Notes: a model not told the origin generated them from the letters alone. DNA of 36,053 nt from Lacticaseibacillus jixianensis (GCF_003946485.1 NZ_RHOJ01000026.1:1-36053); one strand, 5' to 3'. Counted from the stretch's first letter, positions 1 to 7,023 are shown. Made by a program: numbers and translations.

Positions 1-23
1 AATTCGCTGCTGTACTTAGTCAT

Positions 24-71
24 AAGAAAAGCCCCACAATCATCAGACTTATCGTCTAACAATTGTAGGGC
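24..71 (-). terminator. Rho-independent terminator of the cupin pair
   Basis: On the minus strand GCCCTACAAT (71-62) pairs with ATTGTGGGGC (40-31), nine of ten bases, followed by TTTTCTT. It lies about 40 bases beyond the stop of the second cupin gene. Confidence 0.75.
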
Positions 72-113
72 ACTTCAAACAACGAGTGGCGCCCTTTTCA
101 GATTCAGCGCGCT

Positions 114-455
114 TCAATGCGCTACCGGTTTCACCACAGTCAGCAGCATTTGAAAGCCCGCTTTGGCGTACAGGGAGTGGCGCTTCCCCGCCGGGATCAC
201 AATGGTCTGACCGGCGGCGACCAGGTATGTCTGGTCTGCGATCGTGATCTCTGCTGCGCCGCTTAGAACGTTGACCATCGCATCGCCTGCCGCCTCGTGG
301 CCGCCGATTTCCTCACCGGTCCCCACTGCAAACAGGGTCATGGTTAACTCTGGGCGTTGCACTAGTGTGCGGCTGGTCACTTCACCGGCCGCCAAGTCGA
401 TCAGCTGCTTGAGATCCACCACTTCGCTTTGCGGGATCTTATCAATGTAGGTCAT
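114..455 (-). CDS. Small cupin-domain protein
   Basis: A 113-residue single-domain cupin (beta-barrel) protein. The second half has the typical cupin run: a Gly-rich turn, then VAAGQTIVIPAGKRHSL, in which the PAGxxH motif supplies the metal-ligand histidine of cupin motif 2. The N-terminal half (EVVDLKQLIDLAAGEVTSRTL) is the usual lead-in of cupins of unknown substrate. It overlaps the upstream cupin gene by 14 bases, so the two are probably translated together. Substrate unknown. No signal peptide, so cytoplasmic. Start ATG has GGAG about seven bases upstream. Confidence 0.85.
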   Translation of the reverse strand: MTYIDKIPQSEVVDLKQLIDLAAGEVTSRTLVQRPELTMTLFAVGTGEEIGGHEAAGDAMVNVLSGAAEITIADQTYLVAAGQTIVIPAGKRHSLYAKAGFQMLLTVVKPVAH

Positions 456-774
456 CTCGCTCCTCGCTTTCTATCTGCATGAATTTGCACGGCTGCGCGG
501 CCCTCAGCGCATGCGGTGTGCCGGCCGGAATCACCAGCAGCGTCCCGCTTTCCACGGTGGTGCTGTGATCGGTAAAGTCGACGGTCAAGACCCCGTCTAG
601 GCACTGCAGCAGGCGCGTCCGGCTCGCCGTTTCGGTGCTGATCGTTTCCCCTGCGGCCATCGCGTACACGGCCAGCGGCAGCGTGATGCCCAGGCGCCGC
701 GCCAGGGAGCGGCTGGCAATTTGATAGTCACGGTACGGCACTAACGAAGCGAGCGCAAGTTTTGTCTCTGTCAT
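442..774 (-). CDS. Small cupin-domain protein, first gene of a pair
   Basis: A 110-residue cupin. Cupin motif 2 is visible as GTLLVIPAGTPHAL; motif 1 is degenerate (AMAAGETIST replaces the HxH region), so metal binding may be incomplete. Paired with a second cupin whose start overlaps its stop, suggesting a two-gene operon of paralogues that might form a heterodimer or bicupin-like unit (inference). The start ATG is preceded by a G-rich RBS. A perfect dyad (794-808) lies just upstream. Function unknown; small cupins often bind sugars, organic acids or act as sensors. Confidence 0.8.
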   Translation of the reverse strand: MTETKLALASLVPYRDYQIASRSLARRLGITLPLAVYAMAAGETISTETASRTRLLQCLDGVLTVDFTDHSTTVESGTLLVIPAGTPHALRAAQPCKFMQIESEERDDLH

Positions 775-793
775 TCTGCGTTACCCCCATGGT

Positions 794-808
794 TGATTAT
801 CTTAATCA
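794..808. promoter_or_regulatory. Palindromic operator-like site upstream of the cupins
   Basis: TGATTATCTTAATCA is a 6-bp perfect dyad around TCT, 20 bases upstream of the cupin start, in the 198-base gap between divergent cupin and DUF2798 genes. It could be a regulator site; no regulator gene is adjacent. The rest of that gap shows no clear feature. Confidence 0.3.
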
Positions 809-1421
809 TACCCTACCCCCGCCGCGAATTGATACCGCCGCGACTAAGGCATGGGGCCGGCTCCTCACCTCTGCCGGGGGTAAGGCGAATCAGTTGCCGA
901 ACCTGGCGCCGCGGCATAAACTAACCGCGAGGCTGAGCCGCAGCCGCGCGCACGCCGAGGGGGGTCAGTGGCATGTATACGTACACCAAACCGCAGCTAT
1001 TCTTCACCGCCGTCATGTGCCTGGGCATGGGCTCCTTGATGAGCGGAATCAACATTGCGCTCAGACTGGGGCTGACTGCCGCCGGCTTACACGCGTTTCT
1101 CGCCGGCTGGCTCCCCACGATCCTGGTGGCCACCACGTGGAATCTAGTAGTTGCCGCGCCGCTCACGAACCTGCTGATCCGGCAGTTTGCGACCACCCCT
1201 GAACACCTCATCGACCAGGCCAAGGCCGTCAAGATCCACCAGTGGGCCATCATTATCATCATGTGCCTCAGCATGTCCACCTGGGGCCTGCTGACCGCCG
1301 GCGCCTTGCCGGGCATCCCCGTCTCCGCCCTGCTCTTCACTTGGGCCCGGTCCTTCACGCTGGCCTACGTCATTCGGGCGCTGGTGGTCAGGCCCGCGGC
1401 CGCGGCGCTCTCACGGCGAGT

Positions 1422-1427
1422 ATTTCC
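1422..1427. other. Proposed left attachment core (attL)
   Basis: ATTTCC at the point where the DUF2798 protein stops being family-like. It is matched at 7007-7012. The following CCCGGG is matched by CTGGG at the other end with one change. Short, partly mismatched overlaps are known for Tn916-type integrases. Confidence 0.5.
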
Positions 1428-1436
1428 CGGGAACAA

Positions 1437-1501
1437 TGGCACATTTCGTGTATGTCCCGTAATATCAACGTTTCTAGCACCACCGATTTTACGGTGGCAC
1501 A
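1437..1501 (+). repeat. Integrase arm-type repeats, left end
   Basis: TGGCACAT at 1437-1444 and TGGCACAG at 1495-1502, same orientation as the pair near the right end. Spaced short repeats of this kind flank attachment cores of many tyrosine-integrase elements. Confidence 0.45.
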
Positions 1502-1519
1502 GTTTTGACCCTTTTCAAA

Positions 1520-2653
1520 TCATTTTGGCTCATTGGGCACCTCCGTCTGGAAGATTCCGTTGAGCTTTTTTGCTACCTCGAAGTTACTGTTGGGGTAGAG
1601 ATGACCGTAAGTGCCAAGCGTCGTTTCGATATCCTCATGCCCCAGACGTTCTTTGATCTGGAGTGGATTTTCACCGAGGCTGATCAACAGCGACACATGC
1701 GAGTGGCGGAGACCATGCACGGTAATTCGCTGAACTTTGGCGAGTGTACTGTACGCGTCCACAATATCCAGAAATTGTCCGTCAGAGCACGGAATCCCAT
1801 CACGTGAGAATACCCACTCGGAATTCACCATCGCCGCTTGTGCGACCTGCCACGCGCCTAAGCACGCAATGGTATCGTCATCAAGCGCCACGGTACGGCG
1901 ACTAGCGGCGGTCTTGGGCGCTGGCGTCTCAAACCAATTGCGGTTGTGATAGTCCATCGTCTTATTGACGTTCACGGTTTTAGCTTCGAGATCAACGTCT
2001 GTCCACTTTAACGCCCGTGCTTCACCGCTTCGTAAGCCTGACATGAACATGAACCACAACATCGTGTAATCAAAGCGTCCGGTGTACGTGTCAGTGCTCG
2101 TCTTGGCAAGTACCTTTTGAAAGTCAGCTTGCGTCCAGAACTGGATTTTTGCTTTCTTCTTTTTGATAAGGCCAACGATCCGCACAGGATTTTCAGTGAT
2201 GATACCCAGTGCCTTAGCCCGTTCTAGCACTTGGCCTAACATGATGTTAATGGTACGCGCATAGGATTGCTTACACTCTTTGAGTAGGCTGACCTGCCAA
2301 TGTTGCACATCAATCGGCCGAATTTGGTCAATGATGATGTCGTTGAACCTAGTCAGATACTCACTGTTCATCAAAACCAGTCGCTGACGGTATGTGCGTG
2401 TTTTCACTTGGGTTTTGTACCAAGGTTTGAACACGTCTTCCATAAATTCGCCAAACTTAGTCTTCTTGATGTCCTCATCATCGGCGACCCCAGCCGCCAA
2501 CATTGCAACTCGTGCTTTTTTCGCCTCCGTTTTCGTTTTGAAGCCGCTGGCACGCTTTTGAATTCGCTTGCCAGTCCGTTTGTCAGTTCCTAAGCTCACG
2601 CGGAAGCTAAAAGTACCATCCGCTTGTTTTGTAATTGGGTCTTTCGTAGTCAA
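1520..2653 (-). CDS. int: Tyrosine recombinase / site-specific integrase
   Basis: A 377-residue phage/ICE-type integrase that cuts and rejoins DNA at the element's ends. It has an N-terminal AP2-like arm-binding region (residues 1-55, FSFRVSLGTDKRTGKRIQKR), a SAM-like core-binding domain (~70-165) and the catalytic domain (~175-365). Catalytic residues are visible: Arg208 in SGLRSGEARAL, HGLRH near residue 320, LGH about 25 residues on and the nucleophile Tyr in TLGTYGHLY. It starts with TTG at 2653, overlapping the DUF3173 stop by four bases (TTGA), which implies translational coupling. The stop lies about 100 bases from the proposed left end, the usual place for int. Confidence 0.95.
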   Translation of the reverse strand: MTTKDPITKQADGTFSFRVSLGTDKRTGKRIQKRASGFKTKTEAKKARVAMLAAGVADDEDIKKTKFGEFMEDVFKPWYKTQVKTRTYRQRLVLMNSEYLTRFNDIIIDQIRPIDVQHWQVSLLKECKQSYARTINIMLGQVLERAKALGIITENPVRIVGLIKKKKAKIQFWTQADFQKVLAKTSTDTYTGRFDYTMLWFMFMSGLRSGEARALKWTDVDLEAKTVNVNKTMDYHNRNWFETPAPKTAASRRTVALDDDTIACLGAWQVAQAAMVNSEWVFSRDGIPCSDGQFLDIVDAYSTLAKVQRITVHGLRHSHVSLLISLGENPLQIKERLGHEDIETTLGTYGHLYPNSNFEVAKKLNGIFQTEVPNEPK

Positions 2654-2913
2654 GATAGTTCCTCCTTAACTGCGGAAAGGCCACTTGGTGCACCCTCAAG
2701 TTCGCTTAGTTTCAGGCCTAATACTGCGTCTACTGCTTCCACTGGAACACGGTCTACGCCTTTCTTACCGTACCATCCAAGGCCTCGTTTGAGCAACAAC
2801 TCTTTTGCCATTTTGATGATACGACTTGCTTGCGATGGACTGTATCCCAGTTCAATAAGATCAGCTCTAGTCATCGTCAGGAAGACTGGCTGCTCTGGTA
2901 CGTTAATATTCAA
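2650..2913 (-). CDS. DUF3173 family protein, putative excisionase
   Basis: An 87-residue protein with the DUF3173 signature: a helix-turn-helix-like start (TRADLIELGYSPSQASRIIKMAK) followed by a basic stretch (GWYGKKGVDRVPVEAVDAVLGL). Members sit directly upstream of integrase genes in Firmicute ICEs and IMEs and are thought to act as recombination directionality factors. I choose TTG at 2913 because AGGAAG lies eight bases upstream; the next ATG would remove the first 13 residues. The stop overlaps the int start, so both are made from one message. It takes the place of a classical Xis, which I do not otherwise see. Confidence 0.85.
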   Translation of the reverse strand: MNINVPEQPVFLTMTRADLIELGYSPSQASRIIKMAKELLLKRGLGWYGKKGVDRVPVEAVDAVLGLKLSELEGAPSGLSAVKEELS

Positions 2914-2990
2914 TCAAATTACTTCCTAAAGTTTGGTGGGAGTGAGATAATCAAACCAGATAGAACCCATATTTTATCTGTGAAGGGTGA

Positions 2991-4223
2991 CTACTTGCTT
3001 TGGTCGGCGTAGTCGCTCTTTTTTGATTCCTCACTTGGGATAATCATTTCTTCGGTTGATGCGAGCATCGCTTGTAGAACACTCATCTCTTTTTGCGTGA
3101 TTTTAGCGTTTGCGATCATTGTCATCAAAATATCCTGCGCCGTGGCTGAATCATAGGCGAGCAACATCTTCAAGGTCGGTGCAACTTGCTTCTCAATCCA
3201 GTTATAGGTGCGCTTGATTGAGAATGGCTCCGGTTGGGTTGTTAGCCGAAGCTTCTCACCGTATTTGCCGATAAAATTCGCCCATAGGTCATCTAGCGGC
3301 CAGCTTGCTCTAGCTTTACCATTGGGCTTTAAGAAGCGCACATAGCGATTGATGATACCAAATATCACCTTGACAGGGTCACGTTCGGTTAACAAAGCCT
3401 CAATCGCCTTTGTTGCCCGTTCATCAGCCAAGCGTAGCTCAAAGCGATTTTTGATTGGCGTCTGATCTAGTGGTGTGCCATATTTGAAAAACTGTTCGGC
3501 ATCTTTTTGGTACAGGCACATGTAGAATTGGCTTTTTCTCGAACCAATGTACAGTGTGCGACCAATGACACCGTGTTCTTTATTGGCGTCTTTATGAATA
3601 CGCCGAAAAATTGAGGTAAATTCGTCGCGATCACACTTATCAATAAAGTATTGCACCGGTAGCATATCTACATAATCATTGATAGCAAGGTCAATCCGAT
3701 TGTAATGACCACCGAGTTCATTTGCCTTTTCAAAGAAGTCATACCAGCTCCGATGTTGGGCGAGTAGCAGACACTCGAATTCGCGACAGCCTTCACCTTT
3801 CAGTTCCAGTAACGTACCGCGATCATCATCTTCTGGTGAAGTGAAAATTTGCATTGCGCCGTGTTCAAACTTACCGGTGTAGCCGTAGAAGCCCCAGTTG
3901 TCCGGCGCGAAGAATATTGGCTTGATTTGCAACAACTCGGTCATGATGGGGATAGCATCGTGAGTGGGAAAGCGAATACGGACATAGTCAATCCACATTG
4001 TCAGTGCTTCGTCGCCGGAAAGCTCACGATAAGCACACATCAGCTGGCGTCGCATATTGTCGTTTAGCGGTCTTTTGCCGCCGAGTAGCTGATTCAGGTA
4101 ACCACGGGTGATCCCGACCTTATCGGCCACTTGTTGTTGCGTCAATTTCTGCTCGGTCATCAAGTCCCAAAATTTGCCTAACCAATCAGTGACCACGATT
4201 CCCGCAGTCAAATCATTTTGCAT
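2991..4223 (-). CDS. Rep_trans family replication initiator / relaxase (MobT/NicK-like)
   Basis: A 410-residue protein related to the rolling-circle initiators of pT181 plasmids and the relaxases of Tn916 (Orf20/MobT) and ICEBs1 (NicK). An N-terminal XRE helix-turn-helix (residues ~20-65, LTQQQVADKVGITRGYLNQL) is fused to the Rep_trans domain (~75-330), where YNRIDLAINDY and GRTLYIGSRKSQFYMCLYQK are the recognisable motifs. It would nick one strand at a specific inverted repeat; a matching candidate lies 125 bases upstream (4347-4370). Start ATG has AAAGGAGA upstream. It is followed after 77 bases by the DUF3173-int pair, all minus strand. It should allow both replication of the excised circle and mobilization by a helper element (inference from family). 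Confidence 0.9.
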   Translation of the reverse strand: MQNDLTAGIVVTDWLGKFWDLMTEQKLTQQQVADKVGITRGYLNQLLGGKRPLNDNMRRQLMCAYRELSGDEALTMWIDYVRIRFPTHDAIPIMTELLQIKPIFFAPDNWGFYGYTGKFEHGAMQIFTSPEDDDRGTLLELKGEGCREFECLLLAQHRSWYDFFEKANELGGHYNRIDLAINDYVDMLPVQYFIDKCDRDEFTSIFRRIHKDANKEHGVIGRTLYIGSRKSQFYMCLYQKDAEQFFKYGTPLDQTPIKNRFELRLADERATKAIEALLTERDPVKVIFGIINRYVRFLKPNGKARASWPLDDLWANFIGKYGEKLRLTTQPEPFSIKRTYNWIEKQVAPTLKMLLAYDSATAQDILMTMIANAKITQKEMSVLQAMLASTEEMIIPSEESKKSDYADQSK

Positions 4224-4287
4224 TAGCGTCTCTCCTTTGTTTTCTGGTGTTTACAGCTTTTTTAGCCTGTTGACACTCTGCCTCTAC

Positions 4288-4318
4288 GGGTAATGCCTTG
4301 CCTACGGCATTTCTACCC
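4288..4318. repeat. Hairpin in rep leader
   Basis: GGGT-AATGCC, loop TTGCCTAC, then GGCATT and ACCC after a TCT bulge. It lies between the nick-site-like repeat and the rep gene and could be part of the origin or control rep expression. Confidence 0.4.
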
Positions 4319-4346
4319 TGTGTTTTGTTAATACGTTCCTATCTCT

Positions 4347-4370
4347 GCCCCCCTATTAGACACTGGGGGC
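4347..4370 (-). other. Putative double-strand origin / oriT nick site of the Rep_trans protein
   Basis: GCCCCC (4370-4365, minus strand) and GGGGGGC (4353-4347) form an inverted repeat around AGTGTCTAATA. As I recall them, the pT181 nick region contains CTCTAATAGCC and the ICEBs1 oriT is a C-run/G-run inverted repeat around CGCTAACAG; this site shares TCTAATAGGGGGG with that plan. The initiator gene of the matching family starts 125 bases downstream on the same strand. Together these make it a good nick-site candidate. Confidence 0.65.
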
Positions 4371-4375
4371 TTGAG

Positions 4376-4455
4376 GCGGCCGGCTAACGCCGACCGCTGC
4401 CGCTCGCGCTAGCGGCTTTCGCGCTGCACGCCGCGCACGGCGGCGTACGTTTTCT
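4376..4455. other. GC-rich block with inverted repeats
   Basis: An abruptly GC-rich stretch inside the AT-rich element, beside the nick-site-like repeat. It holds GCCGC/GCGGC arms (around 4398-4415) and ACGCCG/CGGCGGCGT arms (around 4428-4448). It could belong to the replication origin or be a foreign insertion. Confidence 0.4.
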
Positions 4456-4482
4456 CCCTTTCTCCTCATCAGTTTCAATGTT

Positions 4483-4510
4483 AGAATAATAGCAGGATGA
4501 TGTTTGTCAA
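4483..4510 (-). promoter_or_regulatory. Candidate promoter of the rep-DUF3173-int operon
   Basis: Minus strand TTGACA (4510-4505), 16-base spacer, TATTCT (4488-4483). It would yield a transcript with a 260-base leader running through the GC-rich block and nick-site hairpin before rep. Confidence 0.45.
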
Positions 4511-4561
4511 CCTGTATCTGCATTCTAGCAGGTTTGTGTCCGACACGCAACCGTATAATGT

Positions 4562-4590
4562 TTGACAATTAACCGTATCAATGCTTTAAT
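4562..4590 (+). promoter_or_regulatory. Strong promoter of the XRE repressor gene
   Basis: TTGACA at 4562-4567, spacer of 17, TTTAAT at 4585-4590. The predicted start (~4597) lies immediately before the clustered dyads at 4605-4650, as expected for an autoregulated repressor. Confidence 0.75.
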
Positions 4591-4604
4591 AAGCCTCAAC
4601 AGGA

Positions 4605-4650
4605 CTTCAAATGGTTTGAAACAGTTTCATATAGCTTCAAATGGTCTCAA
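4605..4650. promoter_or_regulatory. Clustered repressor operator candidates
   Basis: CTTCAAATGGT occurs at 4605 and again exactly 30 bases later at 4635. The first copy is part of a perfect dyad TTCAAATGGTTTGAA (4606-4620) and overlaps GAAACAGTTTC (4618-4628). They sit just downstream of the repressor promoter and about 100 bases from the divergent rep promoter. Confidence 0.55.
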
Positions 4651-4675
4651 ATCGTCAAAGAATCGGGGAGAAAAA

Positions 4676-5194
4676 ATGTCTGAAAAAAATTCAGAAGGTA
4701 TCGAAATCAAAATTGGCCTGAACGTTAAACGTATTCGTAAAGAACAAGGCCTGACCCAAAAGGAACTTGCAAATAAACTGAAAAGTATTGAGCAAACAGT
4801 TTCCAAGATTGAACGTGGCGTGTTTACGCCGTCTGCCGAGACGATTATGCAGTTGTGCGACGCGTTGAATGTCACGCCTAACGAATTGATGCTAGAGAAC
4901 CCAGAGTGGCAGAAATGGCAGTCTGAACGGCTGGAACATCAAGATCGCTCAATCAATGGCCTGGCTGATCAAATCAGTTTAGTGCAAGGTATGTTTGCTA
5001 AAGCTGATATGGCACGTGATGCCGGTGATGAGGACAAAGAAAAAGCGTACTTGGATGACATCATCCAAATGTACGCTTGGCAAAACAAGGATATTCGCGC
5101 TGTGGCAGAGTGGCTGAATAGCCGCTACCTTAATGAGTATATGGATAAATTGCAGATTGAATTAAGGAAAATAATTATAATTAACGCGCGCTAA
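4676..5194 (+). CDS. XRE-family repressor of the mobile element
   Basis: A 172-residue protein with an N-terminal helix-turn-helix (residues ~13-68: LNVKRIRKEQGLTQKELANKL then EQTVSKIERGVFTPSAETIMQLCDALNV). The C-terminal half is helical and of no recognised family, with no LexA/CI-type peptidase motif and no ImmA-like metalloprotease partner next to it. An upstream in-frame start at 4562 would add 38 residues across the promoter and operators, so the ATG at 4676 with GGGGAG seven bases before it is preferred. It is the only plus-strand gene of the element and is divergent from rep-int, the layout of an ICE or phage immunity repressor. Confidence 0.85.
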   Translation: MSEKNSEGIEIKIGLNVKRIRKEQGLTQKELANKLKSIEQTVSKIERGVFTPSAETIMQLCDALNVTPNELMLENPEWQKWQSERLEHQDRSINGLADQISLVQGMFAKADMARDAGDEDKEKAYLDDIIQMYAWQNKDIRAVAEWLNSRYLNEYMDKLQIELRKIIIINAR

Positions 5195-5596
5195 TAATCA
5201 GGAATCCTATCAATTATCTATATTTTTTAAAGATATGAATATAGTTTTGCAGAATAGTTTTGTAACTTGTAAAATAAAGATTAAAGTGTATAAAAATACC
5301 GTATTATATTTCTTGAGTAATAATTCCAATTGGTTAATCAGCTGTGGATATCTCCTAGAACTGCATCATTAAAGTTACACCTCCCAGAATACGGAAAAAG
5401 GCCTGAGTCCCTTTTCCACATACCCAACTTCGTAGATGACAGGCTGTCAAACTCTTGTTAGGGCGGGGGATTAACTTGCCTTGCAATTTATGGACCGGGG
5501 ATCATCCGATTGAAGGAGGTAACCTGGGCGAGGTAAAGTGGGCAGGTAAATAATCTCATAATTTACTTTGAGCGCTCGCTTTAAGCCCACTGCATG
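5195..5596. other. Non-coding stretch of the element with short repeats and structure
   Basis: No supported gene. AT-rich up to ~5390. GGAAAAAGG/CCCTTTTCC makes a hairpin near 5394-5418. AGGTAA recurs at 5517, 5531 and 5544 (13-14 base spacing, iteron-like). AGTGGGC (5537-5543) pairs with GCCCACT (5585-5591), enclosing GTAAAT/ATTTAC and a GAGCGCTC dyad. This could be a single-strand origin or RNA structure; that is inference only. Confidence 0.4.
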
Positions 5597-5655
5597 AAAA
5601 AACGGCAAATGCTTCCGGGGCCTGATGACCCGGTTTCGGAATTATTTGCCATTTT
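5597..5655 (-). terminator. Terminator of degV
   Basis: GGCAAAT and ATTTGCC flank an inner CCGG-rich hairpin, with A-runs on one side and T-runs on the other, so it can work in both directions. It lies 60 bases beyond the degV stop. Confidence 0.7.
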
Positions 5656-5715
5656 TACTTGAATTCTCGACGGTGTGAAGCACGCGTTGACACCTAGATC
5701 CTTAAATCTTGATGG

Positions 5716-6573
5716 TTAATACGACAGAATAGTCGCACCGATTAATCCAGGTCCAGTATGAACACCTAAAGACGGCGAAATTTCGCCAATAAAATCCACT
5801 TTTCGTCCCGTCGCTGTCCCTAATTTAACAGCCAACTCGTTAACGAGAGACGGATTTTGACCATGGGCCACCCCCAAACGGAAGTGAGTGCTATCGCGAC
5901 AATCCTTTATTACTTGATCAACCAGTTTCTGAAGCGCTTTCTCTTCCGATCGGGCCTTAAAAATTGGATAGTAGATCCCCTTTGAATCACATGAGATCAC
6001 CGGCTTGATGTTAAAAACCGAGCCGACTAGGTTGGCAACTTTGCCAATTCGACCACCTGCGCTGAGGTACTTCAAAGTAGGGACATAAAAATATACGCGG
6101 CTTTTGGCTATCGAGACAGTAACTTTTTCGATGACTTGTTGAAAGGGCTCTCCTGAGCGAATTAATGATGCGGCATAAGCCACCTGAATACCACTGCCAA
6201 TACCGATACTTTTCGTATCGAGAATCGTTACCTGGTCAGCCGCAAAGTCCTGTGCAGCAAGTTGAAAGGTACGGTTGGTGATTGATAAGCCACTCGAGAT
6301 CGTGATGCCGAGGATTTGTTGATAGCCAGCTGCGAATAGCGCATTCATTGCGTCTTTAGCGGCTTGCGGTGAAGGACTAGCTGTCTGTGGCATGCTTTTT
6401 GCCTGCGTCAAGGCCGAGTAAAATTCATCTGGTGTTATATCAACAGCATCACGGTAATTGTGACCATTCATTGTAATATTGAGTGGGACCACAACAATAT
6501 TATTGTGCGCTTCGAGCACACTTTGAGGAACATCTGATCCAGAATCAACGAGAATTGCAATTTTTTTTGGCAA
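5716..6573 (-). CDS. DegV family protein (fatty-acid-binding, FakB-like)
   Basis: A 285-residue DegV protein. The family binds a fatty acid and presents it to the kinase FakA for phosphorylation before phospholipid synthesis; other DegV proteins have no proven role. Visible family features: VDSGSDVP near the N terminus, the fatty-acid carboxylate-binding region ITISSGLSITN (~95-105), LKYLSAGGRIGK (~165-176) and the C-terminal GVHTGPGLIG. Start is TTG with GGAGGG seven bases upstream; there is no better ATG. It lies in AT-richer DNA inside the proposed element, downstream of nothing and with its own terminator, so it may be cargo rather than a resident gene. No fakA in the window. Confidence 0.93.
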   Translation of the reverse strand: MPKKIAILVDSGSDVPQSVLEAHNNIVVVPLNITMNGHNYRDAVDITPDEFYSALTQAKSMPQTASPSPQAAKDAMNALFAAGYQQILGITISSGLSITNRTFQLAAQDFAADQVTILDTKSIGIGSGIQVAYAASLIRSGEPFQQVIEKVTVSIAKSRVYFYVPTLKYLSAGGRIGKVANLVGSVFNIKPVISCDSKGIYYPIFKARSEEKALQKLVDQVIKDCRDSTHFRLGVAHGQNPSLVNELAVKLGTATGRKVDFIGEISPSLGVHTGPGLIGATILSY

Positions 6574-6896
6574 TGTTCAGCCCTCCACGGTTTATATGAC
6601 CCTATTATATAGTTTTGAACACTAGATGTAAACAATTTCATTAAGGAAGTCAGGGTGCTATATGACCGTTACTAGTATGAACATGCCTACTTCTAACCGA
6701 ATAATTGCTAATGAAGTCGCCTTGCTTCATCTGTGGGTTGGGCTTTCTGGGAATTTAAATAGTACCTCAATAACTAACTAGAAAATGTCTTCGTTGGCAA
6801 ACCCCAGTTCAAGCAATGATCAAACCGCTTTCTAGGTGGTAATTCGATTATTGCAATCTAGGTTAAGGTTTATGAAGTTTGGGTTACAGGCGAGGG
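6574..6896. other. AT-rich gap between degV and the right end
   Basis: About 320 bases without a convincing gene. One 39-codon frame (6662-6781, plus) begins ATG but has only AAGGAAG 14 bases upstream; its product resembles nothing I know. A degV promoter is expected near 6600-6615, where TATATAGTT-like sequence occurs, but I cannot define it. Confidence 0.35.
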
Positions 6897-6915
6897 TGGC
6901 ACATCTGTGGCACAT
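6897..6915 (+). repeat. Integrase arm-type repeats, right end
   Basis: Two TGGCACAT octamers 11 bases apart (6897-6904, 6908-6915), identical to the one at 1437 near the left end and in the same orientation. They lie about 95 bases inside the proposed right end, as arm sites do. Confidence 0.5.
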
Positions 6916-7006
6916 TCCATCTGTATATTAGTATGATGTTGATACAGTTTAGCGTCCCAAAAGTTGTATTGTACCGCGATTCTACGTTTCAATCATTCAA
7001 GAAATA

Positions 7007-7022
7007 ATTTCCTGGGCAATAA
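7007..7022 (+). other. Proposed right attachment core (attR) with displaced end of the DUF2798 gene
   Basis: ATTTCC (7007-7012) matches 1422-1427. From 7008 the bases read Phe-Pro-Gly-Gln-stop in the phase that continues the DUF2798 frame from the left end. A terminator starts two bases later. Confidence 0.5.
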
Positions 7023-7023
7023 G

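Larger units (their letters stand above)
973..1563 (+). pseudogene. DUF2798-type membrane protein with 3' end replaced by an integrated element
   Basis: The first ~153 residues form a four-helix membrane protein of the DUF2798 type, with two similar halves (residues ~5-75 and ~80-145), each with two hydrophobic helices. After Val-Phe-Pro-Gly (codons 150-153, bases 1420-1431) the frame runs into AT-richer DNA and continues for about 43 residues that look non-native, ending inside the 3' end of the integrase gene. A stretch at 7008-7022 reads Phe-Pro-Gly-Gln-stop in the same phase and is followed at once by a strong terminator. I infer that this is the original gene end, moved 5.6 kb away by integration, so the native protein was 153 residues. 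The fused protein may still fold. RBS is a G-run about 8 bases before the ATG. Confidence 0.65.
1422..7012. mobile_element. Integrative mobilizable element (Int-DUF3173-Rep_trans type) with probable DegV cargo
   Basis: Boundaries are proposed from a shared ATTTCC (1422-1427 and 7007-7012) at which joining the outer flanks restores a 153-codon DUF2798 gene. Inside lie tyrosine integrase, DUF3173 protein, Rep_trans initiator/relaxase, a nick-site-like inverted repeat, a divergently transcribed XRE repressor and a DegV gene. TGGCACAT octamers that look like integrase arm sites lie near both ends (1437, 6897, 6908, with TGGCACAG at 1495). The segment is visibly richer in A+T than its flanks. No coupling ATPase or type IV secretion genes are present, so transfer would need a helper. 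The left end is firmer than the right; a shorter element ending before degV is possible. Confidence 0.65.

Noticed and set aside
4356-4568. 70-codon Arg-rich minus-strand frame ending inside the nick-site-like repeat
   Set aside because: TTG start without RBS, overlaps both promoters, and its Arg/Ala run comes from the GC-rich repeat block.
5235-5372. 45-codon plus-strand frame after the element repressor
   Set aside because: No RBS, AT-rich composition, no recognisable product.
5537-5591. tRNA-like cloverleaf
   Set aside because: Only 55 bases, no T-loop motif or CCA-adjacent pairing of the right kind.
6662-6781. 39-codon plus-strand frame near the right end of the element
   Set aside because: RBS too far away, no family resemblance. 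Mentioned only in the gap entry.
7007-7021. 15-base identity (ATTTCCTGGGCAATA) between the right end of the element and recF at 20761-20775
   Set aside because: A 15-base match is about what is expected by chance in a window of this size, and recF is intact.
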